Shown here: positions 1 through 6,344 of the stretch, in pieces
How positions within the stretch are numbered: the first letter of the stretch is position 1
Layout of the letters: each line of letters starts with the position of its first letter
Source: Lachnospiraceae bacterium
GTDB taxonomy: Bacteria > Bacillota_A > Clostridia > Lachnospirales > Lachnospiraceae
Direction: 5' to 3'
Assembly: GCA_017540915.1 (NCBI GenBank)
Contig: JAFYAD010000074.1
Location: forward strand, 1-9,257
Length of the DNA: 9,257 nucleotides
Program-made: the position numbers and the translations under genes
The notes under the pieces: model-generated
The model's input: only the letters and a program-made list of their open reading frames with translations
What the model was told of the DNA's origin: nothing
The model's database searches: none

Positions 1-466
1 TAGCTATCTCGATGGCACTCTCGAAACCGAAGGTCTCGTCCGTGCCATAGATGTCATTATCTATGGTCTTGGGCAGATGTATTACATTCAACCCCTCTTC
101 ACGCAAAAGATTGGCTGTCTTCTGGGTTCCGTTTCCGCCCAGGATCACAAGGCAGTCAAGCTTGAGTTTCTTGTAGTTGGACTTCATGGCCTCCACTTTA
201 TTGAGACCGTTCTCATCCGGCTCTCTCATGAGCTTGAATGGCTGACGGCTGGAACCTAAGATGGTGCCGCCCTTTGTCAGAATGCCCGAAAAATCATCAC
301 CTGTCAGCAGCCTGTAATCCCCGTAGATCAGACCTTTATAACCGTTCAGGAAGCCGTACACCTCCAGCTGGTCCGCATTTTCATACAATCCCTTTACCAC
401 GCCCCTCATGGCCGCGTTCAGCGCCTGACAGTCGCCTCCGCTCGTTAGCATTCCGATTCTCTTCAT
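1..466 (-). CDS. pfkA: 6-phosphofructokinase, N-terminal part (cut by window edge)
   Basis: Phosphofructokinase phosphorylates fructose 6-phosphate to fructose 1,6-bisphosphate, the committed step of glycolysis, in the cytoplasm. The first 155 residues are present and the gene runs off the left edge. Visible motifs are the N-terminal nucleotide-binding loop TSGGDCQALNAA (residues 8-19), GGNGT (110-114) and PKTIDND (132-138), with the catalytic aspartate expected at D136, followed by GTDETFGFESA. The residue equivalent to E. coli Gly104 is glycine (G113), as in ATP-using enzymes. The residue equivalent to E. coli Gly124 is lysine (K133), as in pyrophosphate-using enzymes. This mixed signature occurs in a known subgroup, so the phosphoryl donor (ATP or PPi) cannot be assigned from this fragment. 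The ATG at 464-466 has a strong GGGAGGG ribosome binding site upstream. It lies 21 nt downstream of the acetyltransferase gene, so co-transcription is plausible. Confidence 0.93.
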   Translation of the reverse strand, partial: MKRIGMLTSGGDCQALNAAMRGVVKGLYENADQLEVYGFLNGYKGLIYGDYRLLTGDDFSGILTKGGTILGSSRQPFKLMREPDENGLNKVEAMKSNYKKLKLDCLVILGGNGTQKTANLLREEGLNVIHLPKTIDNDIYGTDETFGFESAIEIA

Positions 467-487
467 GATGTCCCTCCCTTGATTTCT

Positions 488-1033
488 TCACATTGCCGTG
501 CGCGCATACAGAAGGTGATCCCTGTATTCGCCGTTGATCTCGATGTATTTTTTCAGGTATCCTTCATTTTCGAAGCCCGCCTTGGTGAGCACTCTCACGG
601 ATGCCTCATTGTCCGGCAGACAAGTCGCCTCAACTCTGTGAAGCTTCAGGTCCTTGAAAGCTATGCCGCAGGCCGCTATCACAGCCTCTGTGCCATATCC
701 CCTATTCCTGTGCTCACTGTCTATTTTATACCCCAGCTCGCATCTTGTAAACGGGTGACCTAAGATATTTCTGATACTGACAGTGCCTATAATGTTTTCC
801 TCATCTTCCTTATGAAAGATCCAAAAACGGTACTGTTTGCCGTTGAGTGCGTAGTTGTATTCCACTTCCAGCATGGTCTTCTGGTACTGTTCCGTATAAA
901 AATTTTCTGACCTCTTCGGCTCTAACGGCTCGAATTCCGCAGAATTCCGCTTATAAAACTCCAGAACCTTCCCGGCATGACTGCTGTCCAGTATCTGCAG
1001 GTAGAGCCTTAATGTTTCGTATTTATAGTACAT
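488..1033 (-). CDS. GNAT-family N-acetyltransferase, RimJ/RimL type
   Basis: A 181-residue protein that should transfer an acetyl group from acetyl-CoA to an amine. The GNAT fold is visible: an ETLRLYLQIL first strand (residues 6-15), a central region with IIGTVSIRNI (81-90) and LGYKID (100-105), the acetyl-CoA pyrophosphate-binding loop RNRGYGTEA (109-117), and the typical C-terminal stretch LHRVEATCLPDNEASVRVL (131-149) leading into KAGFENEGYLKKY. This layout is that of the RimJ/RimL group, which includes ribosomal-protein N-terminal acetyltransferases but also enzymes for many other amines, so the substrate is unknown. The ATG at 1031-1033 has only a weak purine-rich upstream sequence (AAGAAA). 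It is the first gene of a possible two-gene unit with pfkA and is divergent from the SRP RNA. No obvious promoter was found in the short gap before it. Confidence 0.88.
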   Translation of the reverse strand: MYYKYETLRLYLQILDSSHAGKVLEFYKRNSAEFEPLEPKRSENFYTEQYQKTMLEVEYNYALNGKQYRFWIFHKEDEENIIGTVSIRNILGHPFTRCELGYKIDSEHRNRGYGTEAVIAACGIAFKDLKLHRVEATCLPDNEASVRVLTKAGFENEGYLKKYIEINGEYRDHLLYARTAM

Positions 1034-1105
1034 TTTCTTGATCGCTATTGTCTTTTGGTTATTAATCTAAATAAGTCGTTTCTCTTGTGTTACTATTATT
1101 TCATC

Positions 1106-1135
1106 TTGACAAAAGTCCGTCTCACAGGATATAAT
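1106..1135 (+). promoter_or_regulatory. Consensus sigma-A promoter of the SRP RNA gene
   Basis: A perfect TTGACA -35 box (1106-1111) and a perfect TATAAT -10 box (1130-1135) are separated by 18 nt. The predicted transcription start falls about 1141-1143, where the folded SRP RNA begins. A fully consensus promoter fits a highly expressed structural RNA and indicates constitutive vegetative-sigma transcription. Confidence 0.9.
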
Positions 1136-1140
1136 GTGAG

Positions 1141-1411
1141 CTCCGGGCAGCTGGGGTGTCAGCGGTACCCTGTACCGGCAATCCGCTATAGCCGGAGTGA
1201 TGTTCTGCCCCGGGTCTTTTGTTGTAGTACGCCGCATTTAAGTGGTGTTGATGTTTCGGGTCTCGCGCAATGGATGCCTGTGAATCGTGTCAGGTCAGGA
1301 ATGAAGCAGCACTAAGCAGGATTTTCCATGTGCCGTGAGGGTGCCTGGGCTGAGCTAACTGGATGTCGAAACGGCTGTGGCAGGGATTCAAAGCAGAACG
1401 CCCGGGTTTTT
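1141..1411 (+). ncRNA. ffs: Signal recognition particle RNA, long form with Alu domain
   Basis: RNA core of the signal recognition particle, which binds Ffh and targets nascent membrane and secreted proteins to the membrane. The apical S-domain hairpin is recognisable from its conserved sequence at 1289-1312 (GGTC, GGAA tetraloop at 1298-1301, then GAAGCAGC). The 5' Alu domain is also present: small hairpins formed by AGCGG/CCGCT (1161-1165 with 1183-1187) and CCGGC/GCCGG, and the conserved GGTACCCTGTAC segment. The terminal helix pairs CCGGGC (1143-1148) with GCCCGG (1400-1405). The length of about 270 nt matches the Bacillus-type long SRP RNA rather than the 4.5S form. The exact 5' and 3' ends are inferred from the promoter and the T run. 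It is the only plus-strand gene here. Open reading frames through this segment are spurious. Confidence 0.95.
1400..1411 (+). terminator. Probable SRP RNA 3' end and terminator
   Basis: GCCCGGG followed by five T residues. The G/C-rich part is the 3' strand of the terminal helix, which pairs with the RNA's own 5' end, so helix closure followed by the U run could release the polymerase. No separate local hairpin of good stability is visible, hence the moderate confidence. Confidence 0.5.
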
Positions 1412-1501
1412 CCTGACTAACTCATTTTGTTCCATATATTGGTTCCGTATCCTTGCTCCACATTTTTATCCCACATCTTTATCACTCGCAAAAATACCAT
1501 C

Positions 1502-2164
1502 TCATGGTGTATACAGCTTCACACTCTTACCGGATATATTGTATATCACTTTTTCTTCGTAATTTTCAAAAACTGCAGTACACTCAAGCAATGTCTTTTC
1601 ATCCTCTTTATAAAACCTGTTACCGTCAATATATCTGCATCCGTCAGGTATCGATTCGGGCTTAAGCCCTATGCATTCACCATCAATAAGACAATAAACA
1701 AAATACTCCCCACCATGATAGCTCACAGTTACATACCCTGTTTTTTCATCATCGAAAAAAATATCTGTCGGATATCCCTCCACGCTTTCACTTAAATCTT
1801 TTTTCTCTGATAATGTTTTTCCACCATCATCAGTCTCATACAGGAGCTTCGTCATCATACCGCAGCCGGGATCAGAGCAATACAGCAGGAATCCTTTGAG
1901 CTCATCATAGAAAGAGACTAAAACATATCCATCGTCGGAATACTCATACTCTTTGTGTGCATATGTGTTCCCGCCGTCGCTCACCATTAATTCATTTCCT
2001 TCTATCCATGCACTATGTTTTTTTGCTTCACCTGTATTTTTCTCGCCAACCCTACCATTGTTATATACAATTGTTTTCAAAAATCTTTGATCGTCCGTTT
2101 CATTCGTTTTTCCACAACCAACCATTAGCATAATCAAAAAAATAAAAATCATCGTATGCTTCAA
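1502..2164 (-). CDS. Small putative lipoprotein with Asp-box-like motifs
   Basis: I do not recognise a named family. Starting from the TTG at 2162-2164, the protein has 220 residues: a short basic start (MKHT), a hydrophobic core of about 11 residues and a lipobox-like MVGC with the candidate lipidated cysteine at C17. It is then mostly hydrophilic and acidic, so it is probably anchored on the outer face of the membrane. Two segments resemble the Asp-box turns of sialidase/BNR and YCF48-type beta-propellers: SDGGNTY (about 62-68) and TDDGGKTL (about 111-118). A FFDDEKTGYVTV segment also has the usual propeller-blade look. The protein is too short for a full six- or seven-blade propeller. The TTG start is preferred because GGAGG (2173-2177) sits 8 nt upstream; the next ATG is too distant. 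The gene looks richer in A/T than its neighbours. It is convergent with ffs. Confidence 0.75.
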   Translation of the reverse strand: MKHTMIFIFLIMLMVGCGKTNETDDQRFLKTIVYNNGRVGEKNTGEAKKHSAWIEGNELMVSDGGNTYAHKEYEYSDDGYVLVSFYDELKGFLLYCSDPGCGMMTKLLYETDDGGKTLSEKKDLSESVEGYPTDIFFDDEKTGYVTVSYHGGEYFVYCLIDGECIGLKPESIPDGCRYIDGNRFYKEDEKTLLECTAVFENYEEKVIYNISGKSVKLYTP

Positions 2165-2172
2165 TTCACCAT

Positions 2173-2177
2173 CCTCC
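2173..2177 (-). promoter_or_regulatory. Ribosome binding site that fixes a TTG start
   Basis: GGAGG on the minus strand lies 8 nt before the TTG at 2162-2164. The more upstream in-frame TTG (2177-2179) overlaps this site and cannot be the start. The in-frame ATG at 2150-2152 is about 20 nt away, too far. Using the TTG gives a compact lipoprotein signal sequence. Confidence 0.7.
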
Positions 2178-2210
2178 AATCGATGTCAAAGAATTGGCTG
2201 TGTCGGTATC

Positions 2211-2247
2211 GCAGGCAACTCCTGCAACCGTAGTTGCTTGCAACTGC
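2211..2247. repeat. Cluster of short overlapping inverted repeats in an intergenic region
   Basis: GTTGC/GCAAC pentamers occur repeatedly and in alternating orientation. They can form at least three small alternative hairpins: GCAGG-CAACT-CCTGC (2211-2225), GCAAC-CGTA-GTTGC (2224-2237) and AGTTGC-TT-GCAACT (2232-2245). The cluster lies between the ABC permease stop and the lipoprotein start, in what would be the lipoprotein's 5' leader. No T run follows on either strand, so it is not a standard intrinsic terminator. Function is unknown. Confidence 0.45.
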
Positions 2248-2292
2248 TTAATATTCCACCTATATAAATTCACTTTTTAGTATCTGAATTCT

Positions 2293-3135
2293 TTATTCCA
2301 GATTCAGTTTATTCTTTACCAGATGCATATTCCACAGATAAGCTCCCACTATGGCAACAACTTCAATTATCAGGCAAAGCACCAGCATAATGTCGTATTG
2401 TGCAGTTACATCCTCGACTGTGTCCATTCTGAAATTTGTTCCAAAAAATATATTTAACACAGCAGAAACAGCAGACACTATATTCATGGCAAATTTCTGC
2501 ACCATCGAGATACCTACCAGAGCACATATCGCCAGAACAAAACGGTTCTTTTTGCCCAGCTGGCCTATGGCAACGGCGAGGAAGCAAAACAGCATATCCA
2601 TAATGGGATACAGCAGCGTACAGAGCGCGAACAGGGCAATCTCCGGCTTACCTACATCAAATACAAAACTAAACACCTCGCGCAGCCCATTCAAAAAATC
2701 ATAATAATCTGTAAAATCATCATTGAAAAGCCCGTAGAAACCGATGCTGCCAAAAAAGATCGCCACACCGTATGAGATTGCCAGCAGATACTGCCAAATC
2801 AATGCTACTATCAGTTTGCTGTGTACCAGATCCTGTGTCTCCACCGGCAGTGTGTGCATCAGATAGCCCTGATCCGTGAAGAGATTTTTGTAGTATCTGT
2901 AGAAAAAGAAGTATTTTCCGATAAAAGCCGCACCGCCTGCTGCGGCAATTACGATGATCGTCAGTGTAATGATCAGGATCGGCAGAATATGTACCCCCAC
3001 TTCCGAATCGGCAAGCTTCGGAAACGTAGGCAATATAAACATTATCAGAACAGATACCAGTATAACGCTGGCGCAGCAGGCAAGCCCTATAAACCAGGTC
3101 TCTACCCACTCATGTTTCAAACACTTTCCTAACAT
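2293..3135 (-). CDS. ABC-2 type transporter permease subunit
   Basis: A 280-residue integral membrane protein. About six hydrophobic segments are visible, at roughly residues 14-37, 50-77, 107-137, 165-192, 197-230 and 248-270. The loop after the second segment contains LFTDQGYLMHTLPV (85-98), a motif I associate with ABC permeases of Lachnospiraceae and related clostridia. A GQLGKKNR loop (191-198) lies between later segments. It should form the membrane channel of an exporter with the ATPase encoded just upstream; its substrate cannot be told from sequence. The ATG at 3133-3135 overlaps the end of the ATPase gene by 7 nt and has a GGGAGGTG ribosome binding site inside that gene, which implies translational coupling. 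No clear terminator follows the stop codon. Confidence 0.88.
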   Translation of the reverse strand: MLGKCLKHEWVETWFIGLACCASVILVSVLIMFILPTFPKLADSEVGVHILPILIITLTIIVIAAAGGAAFIGKYFFFYRYYKNLFTDQGYLMHTLPVETQDLVHSKLIVALIWQYLLAISYGVAIFFGSIGFYGLFNDDFTDYYDFLNGLREVFSFVFDVGKPEIALFALCTLLYPIMDMLFCFLAVAIGQLGKKNRFVLAICALVGISMVQKFAMNIVSAVSAVLNIFFGTNFRMDTVEDVTAQYDIMLVLCLIIEVVAIVGAYLWNMHLVKNKLNLE

Positions 3136-4139
3136 GCGAACACCTCCCTGAAATATGCATCAATGCTCATGTTCAGATCCTTGTGGATCCTCTCTGCCGA
3201 ACACTGTCCGAAAATATGTCCGTAACGGATAAACACTGCATCATCCAGAATGTTCTCTATATCCGATATCAGGTGTGTGGATATCAGTATGGAAGCATGC
3301 GGATTGTAGTTGTTGAGCATGGTGCGGATGATGTAATCCCTGGCGGCCGGATCCACTCCGGCTATGGGCTCATCCAGGATATAGAGACCTGCATCTCTGC
3401 TCATGACCAAGATAAGCTGTACCTTTTCCCTGGTACCCTTTGACAGGGTCTTCAGCCTTTCTGTCGGATTTATGCCAAGAGCAGCCAGCATCTGCATAGC
3501 CCTATTCTCATCAAAATCCTGATACATATCCGCAAAAAAATCCACAAGCTTTGCCACCGTATTCTGTGCATCTACATAAGTGCGCTCCGGCAGATACGAT
3601 ATGATGCTCTTGCTGGCCGGTCCAGGTTTTTTGCCATAGACCAGTATCTCACCGCTTGTAGGCTGCAAAAGTCCGTTGGCAAGCTTGATAAGAGTGGTCT
3701 TGCCACTGCCGTTAGGACCCAAAAGACCCACGATGTGCCCCGGCTCAATATAAAGATTTATGTCTTCAAGCGCAGCCGGTCTGTTCGGCATATATCTCTT
3801 GGTAAGATTTCTGCACTCTAACAGAGCCACCTCACCCTGCCTCTGCATCGGCTCGTTAAAAATCGGAAGCCTTGGTCCACGATTGAGATCCGCATTCATA
3901 AAGGGACGTTCCTGGGGATTCTGTCCGGGCACAGGATTTCCGTATCCGGCTGAATTTCCCTGTCCCATTGCAGGGTTTCCGTAACCGGTCATATTTCCCG
4001 GTTCACTTACCGGATTTCCGTATCCGGCTGTATTCCCCTGTCCCAGTGCAGGATTTCCGTAACCGGCTGTATTCCCCGGTTCATTTGCCGGGTTTCCGTA
4101 TCCGTCCGTATTAAACGAATTCTGTCCAAATTGATCCAT
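3129..4139 (-). CDS. ABC transporter ATPase with GYGNP-repeat N-terminal extension
   Basis: A 336-residue ATP-binding subunit that should power the adjacent permease. The nucleotide-binding domain starts near residue 105 and contains Walker A GPNGSGKTT (141-149), a YLPE segment in the Q-loop region (182-185), signature LSKGT (232-236, in place of LSGGQ), Walker B LYILDEP (252-258) with catalytic E257, D-loop AGVDP (260-264) and the switch histidine H289. The first 100 residues are unusual: a low-complexity stretch with five GYGNP motifs beginning at residues 13, 26, 39, 52 and 65, exactly 13 apart, followed by a Pro/Arg-rich linker. This part is predicted to be disordered and is not needed for ATPase function in the family. 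The ATG at 4137-4139 has an AGGAGAGG site about 8 nt upstream. The gene lies 39 nt after tadA and overlaps the permease. I infer a drug/peptide or lipid exporter of unknown substrate. Confidence 0.92.
   Translation of the reverse strand: MDQFGQNSFNTDGYGNPANEPGNTAGYGNPALGQGNTAGYGNPVSEPGNMTGYGNPAMGQGNSAGYGNPVPGQNPQERPFMNADLNRGPRLPIFNEPMQRQGEVALLECRNLTKRYMPNRPAALEDINLYIEPGHIVGLLGPNGSGKTTLIKLANGLLQPTSGEILVYGKKPGPASKSIISYLPERTYVDAQNTVAKLVDFFADMYQDFDENRAMQMLAALGINPTERLKTLSKGTREKVQLILVMSRDAGLYILDEPIAGVDPAARDYIIRTMLNNYNPHASILISTHLISDIENILDDAVFIRYGHIFGQCSAERIHKDLNMSIDAYFREVFAC
3934..4106 (-). repeat. 39-bp tandem repeat encoding GYGNP units
   Basis: On the plus strand, GG(A/G)TTTCCGTA(T/A)CCG recurs with starts at 3934, 3973, 4012, 4051 and 4090, exactly 39 bp apart; the fifth copy is truncated. 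Alternate units resemble each other (encoding EPGN or GQGN), so a 78-bp higher-order period is also present. The frame is preserved, so the array encodes a 13-residue protein repeat. Confidence 0.93.
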
Positions 4140-4178
4140 AACCTTGTCCTCTCCTGATCAAAATCTGCATAATAACCG

Positions 4179-4661
4179 CTACTGTTCACAGCCAATCTTA
4201 TGATTTCTTTTTCTGAGCTCACGAAAAAAAGACGACATCAGCTCGCTGCACTCGTCCCCTAAGATCCCGGTCTCGATCTCAACCTGATGATTGAATCCCG
4301 CTATATCCAGGAGATTTATCACGGAGCCGGCGCATCCCGCCTTTTTGTTCATAGCGCCAATATACACCTTATCTATCCGGCATTGCACCAAAGCGCCCGC
4401 ACACATCTGGCAGGGCTCAAGGGTGACATACATCTCGCACCCCTCCAGCCTCCAGTCGCCGGTAACCTTGCAGGCCCGCTTAATGGCGGTAATCTCTGCG
4501 TGAGCGATGGAGCTCTTATCTGTGTTGCGCCTGTTGTAGCCTCTGGCTATAATACGACCATCTTTTACTATGACCGCTCCTATGGGTGTCTCATCCAGTG
4601 CATAGGCCTTTCGGGCGAGCTTTAGGGCTTCGCGCATGTATTTTTCTTTTGTCGGAGTCAT
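4179..4661 (-). CDS. tadA: tRNA adenosine(34) deaminase
   Basis: TadA converts adenosine to inosine at the wobble position of tRNA-Arg(ACG), letting one tRNA read several arginine codons. The 160-residue protein is of normal family length and has the zinc-dependent deaminase core: HAE (54-56) with zinc ligand H54 and proton-shuttling E56, and PCQMC (83-87) with zinc ligands C84 and C87. Substrate-side segments such as DETPIGAVIVKDG (23-35) and GYNRRN (41-46) are typical. The ATG at 4659-4661 has a GAGGGGG ribosome binding site. It starts 13 nt after the diguanylate cyclase gene ends, so the two are probably co-transcribed. In many Bacillota tadA lies next to ffs and dnaX. Here ffs is about 2.8 kb away on the other strand, separated by the ABC pair and the lipoprotein gene. 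Confidence 0.96.
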   Translation of the reverse strand: MTPTKEKYMREALKLARKAYALDETPIGAVIVKDGRIIARGYNRRNTDKSSIAHAEITAIKRACKVTGDWRLEGCEMYVTLEPCQMCAGALVQCRIDKVYIGAMNKKAGCAGSVINLLDIAGFNHQVEIETGILGDECSELMSSFFRELRKRNHKIGCEQ

Positions 4662-4674
4662 ATTACCCCCTCAG

Positions 4675-6285
4675 TCAGCACACGTAATTCGTTACTGCTA
4701 TGGCGTTTCGGCTCGTCTTCTTTACCTCGTAAAGTGCGTTATCCGCACATTTCAGGAATTCCCACACCGTGATGTCAGGTCTCGGTGAATCCACGCAGAC
4801 ACCCTGTGATATGGTCACATGATCCGATGCCGGTGAATACTCATGAGGCATGTTATGTGACTCGACAACAGCTTTCAGATGTTCGCTGATAGCGCACACA
4901 GCAGGTCTTTCCAGACCTTCATACATCACGATGAACTCATCGCCTCCGTACCGGTACACCGACACGCCCTCCGTCTTTTCGAGGGAGGCCAAAACTCCTG
5001 CCACTGTTATGATGCAGAGGTCACCCATCTGATGTCCGTAATTGTCATTGAACTGCTTGAAATAATCAATATCCAGTATCTCTATGCCAAAGCACTTGCC
5101 TGCCATCAGTGATCTGGTGTAGGCAATTGGCGCGTACTCATTGAATTTCGCCCTGTTGTGGATACCGGTCAGGCCGTCTGTCTCGGCCCTCCGCTTCATC
5201 TCACGCTTCTCATTCTCAAGGCGTTCCTTTTCCTGACGCTCTTTTTCACGCAGCCGTCGCTCCCTCTCCAGCTCCGTGCGGGTGGTCATCATCGCCACCA
5301 TCATGCTGCGGTTGGCATCCTCCATCGCCAGAGTCTGCCTGTAAAAATGCTCCATCTGCGATCTGTACTCGTGTTCCTCACCCTTCGACTTGTGATATTT
5401 GATGCGAAGGGTGGTCACCTTCCTGATGAGCCGCGGGATCTTTGCCTTCTCGGTCAACTCACCCAGCAGATCCACCACAGACAGGAACTTATCTTCCATG
5501 CCATTCTTTAACAGAAGCTTTGCGTAGTCATACAGATCGTCAAAATAATCCAACAGCGGAAGATCCGCCGACAACTTCTCCTGAAATTCCTCTATACACT
5601 CGTCCCTTTTGGCAACATCCCCCGCCAGCTGGTAGAGCCTTGCTCTGAAGGAGAGAAAACCGATGGTAATTCCCTCATTGGGATAGCCCTTCAGATGCTC
5701 TTCTATCAGCGCGTCGTATCTGAAAGCCGACTCTGTGTCACCGCGGTACAGGGCGCAATTGCCGAGCCCAAGGTAATCCGTCACATAAAATATAGTGTTA
5801 TCGCCGCCCACGGGGTTCATCGTCATGAAGTCTATAGACTCCTTAAAATAACTCTCAGCCAGACCGAAATCGCTGTAAGAAAGATAGAGATTTCCAATGT
5901 TGATCAGGATCATGTTCTCCAGTTCTTTCTCACCGGCCTTACGGCTGACATCCAATGCATTTATATAATATTCCATGGCCGTCAGTGCATTGCCGCTGGT
6001 CATGGCTGTGATAGCCATAAGGTTATTGGCCTTCGCCATCAAAAACATATCCCCCACTTCCTCGAGATAACTCATGGCGGAGGTTGCAAAGCGCACCGTG
6101 CGCTCTATGTTATTCTTGGTATAGTACGCTTCCGCAGCAAAATAGAGGGCAATGCTCCTGATGTCAGGATCCGCATTGTCCGCAGTTATGGTCATGAGCT
6201 CTTCACAGGCACTGATGGTCCGATCCGGGTCTTTCCAACTGTTTTCAGTTACTATAGTCAAAAGTTCTTCAACTGTCATAACCAT
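4675..6285 (-). CDS. Soluble TPR-coiled coil-GGDEF diguanylate cyclase
   Basis: A 536-residue protein predicted to make cyclic di-GMP from two GTP. Residues about 45-240 form helical pairs of TPR type (for example 45-79, 81-119, 121-156, 166-198 and 210-238), and further helices run to about 330. A charged coiled coil (about 336-368, rich in Arg/Glu/Lys) connects to the GGDEF domain. That domain shows DGLTGIHNR (370-378), the metal-binding LDIDYFKQFND (404-414), GHQMGD (417-422) and an intact GGDEF (447-451). The product-inhibition I-site RxxD that normally precedes GGDEF is absent; TEGV stands there. No membrane segment or signal peptide is visible, so it acts in the cytoplasm, and the TPR region probably receives a protein signal. 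The start is ATG at 6283-6285 or the ATG two codons later; neither has a clear ribosome binding site. It lies 59 nt after rsmA. Confidence 0.93.
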   Translation of the reverse strand: MVMTVEELLTIVTENSWKDPDRTISACEELMTITADNADPDIRSIALYFAAEAYYTKNNIERTVRFATSAMSYLEEVGDMFLMAKANNLMAITAMTSGNALTAMEYYINALDVSRKAGEKELENMILINIGNLYLSYSDFGLAESYFKESIDFMTMNPVGGDNTIFYVTDYLGLGNCALYRGDTESAFRYDALIEEHLKGYPNEGITIGFLSFRARLYQLAGDVAKRDECIEEFQEKLSADLPLLDYFDDLYDYAKLLLKNGMEDKFLSVVDLLGELTEKAKIPRLIRKVTTLRIKYHKSKGEEHEYRSQMEHFYRQTLAMEDANRSMMVAMMTTRTELERERRLREKERQEKERLENEKREMKRRAETDGLTGIHNRAKFNEYAPIAYTRSLMAGKCFGIEILDIDYFKQFNDNYGHQMGDLCIITVAGVLASLEKTEGVSVYRYGGDEFIVMYEGLERPAVCAISEHLKAVVESHNMPHEYSPASDHVTISQGVCVDSPRPDITVWEFLKCADNALYEVKKTSRNAIAVTNYVC

Positions 6286-6344
6286 AAATCCATGTAAGCA
6301 AAATAAATCATTGTTACTGTTCGAAGTTACCTTCCCGGATTCTG

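Noticed and set aside
1055..1315. 86-residue plus-strand open reading frame
   Set aside because: It crosses the promoter and the conserved folded region of the SRP RNA, so it is not a protein gene.
2224..2292. Intrinsic terminator for the ABC operon
   Set aside because: The hairpins here are short and no T run follows them on the minus strand, so termination is not supported.
2720..3109. 129-residue minus-strand open reading frame in another frame
   Set aside because: It lies inside the ABC permease gene, is Cys/Arg/Gly-rich in the manner of off-frame translations, and has no plausible start site.
3934..4106. CRISPR array
   Set aside because: The 39-bp periodic repeat has no unique spacers and keeps an open frame within the ATPase gene, so it is a coding tandem repeat.
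4007..4222. 71-residue minus-strand open reading frame bridging tadA and the ATPase gene
   Set aside because: It overlaps both real genes in a different frame, and its repeats are the off-frame image of the GYGNP array.
5695..6297. 200-residue plus-strand open reading frame
   Set aside because: It lies wholly antisense to the TPR-GGDEF gene, which has strong family motifs; it has no recognisable domain and is a codon shadow.
6280..6300. Five-codon minus-strand ORF (MDLWL) overlapping the cyclase start
   Set aside because: It could be a leader peptide with an ATGA-type overlap at the second cyclase ATG, but it has no ribosome binding site and such short frames arise by chance.
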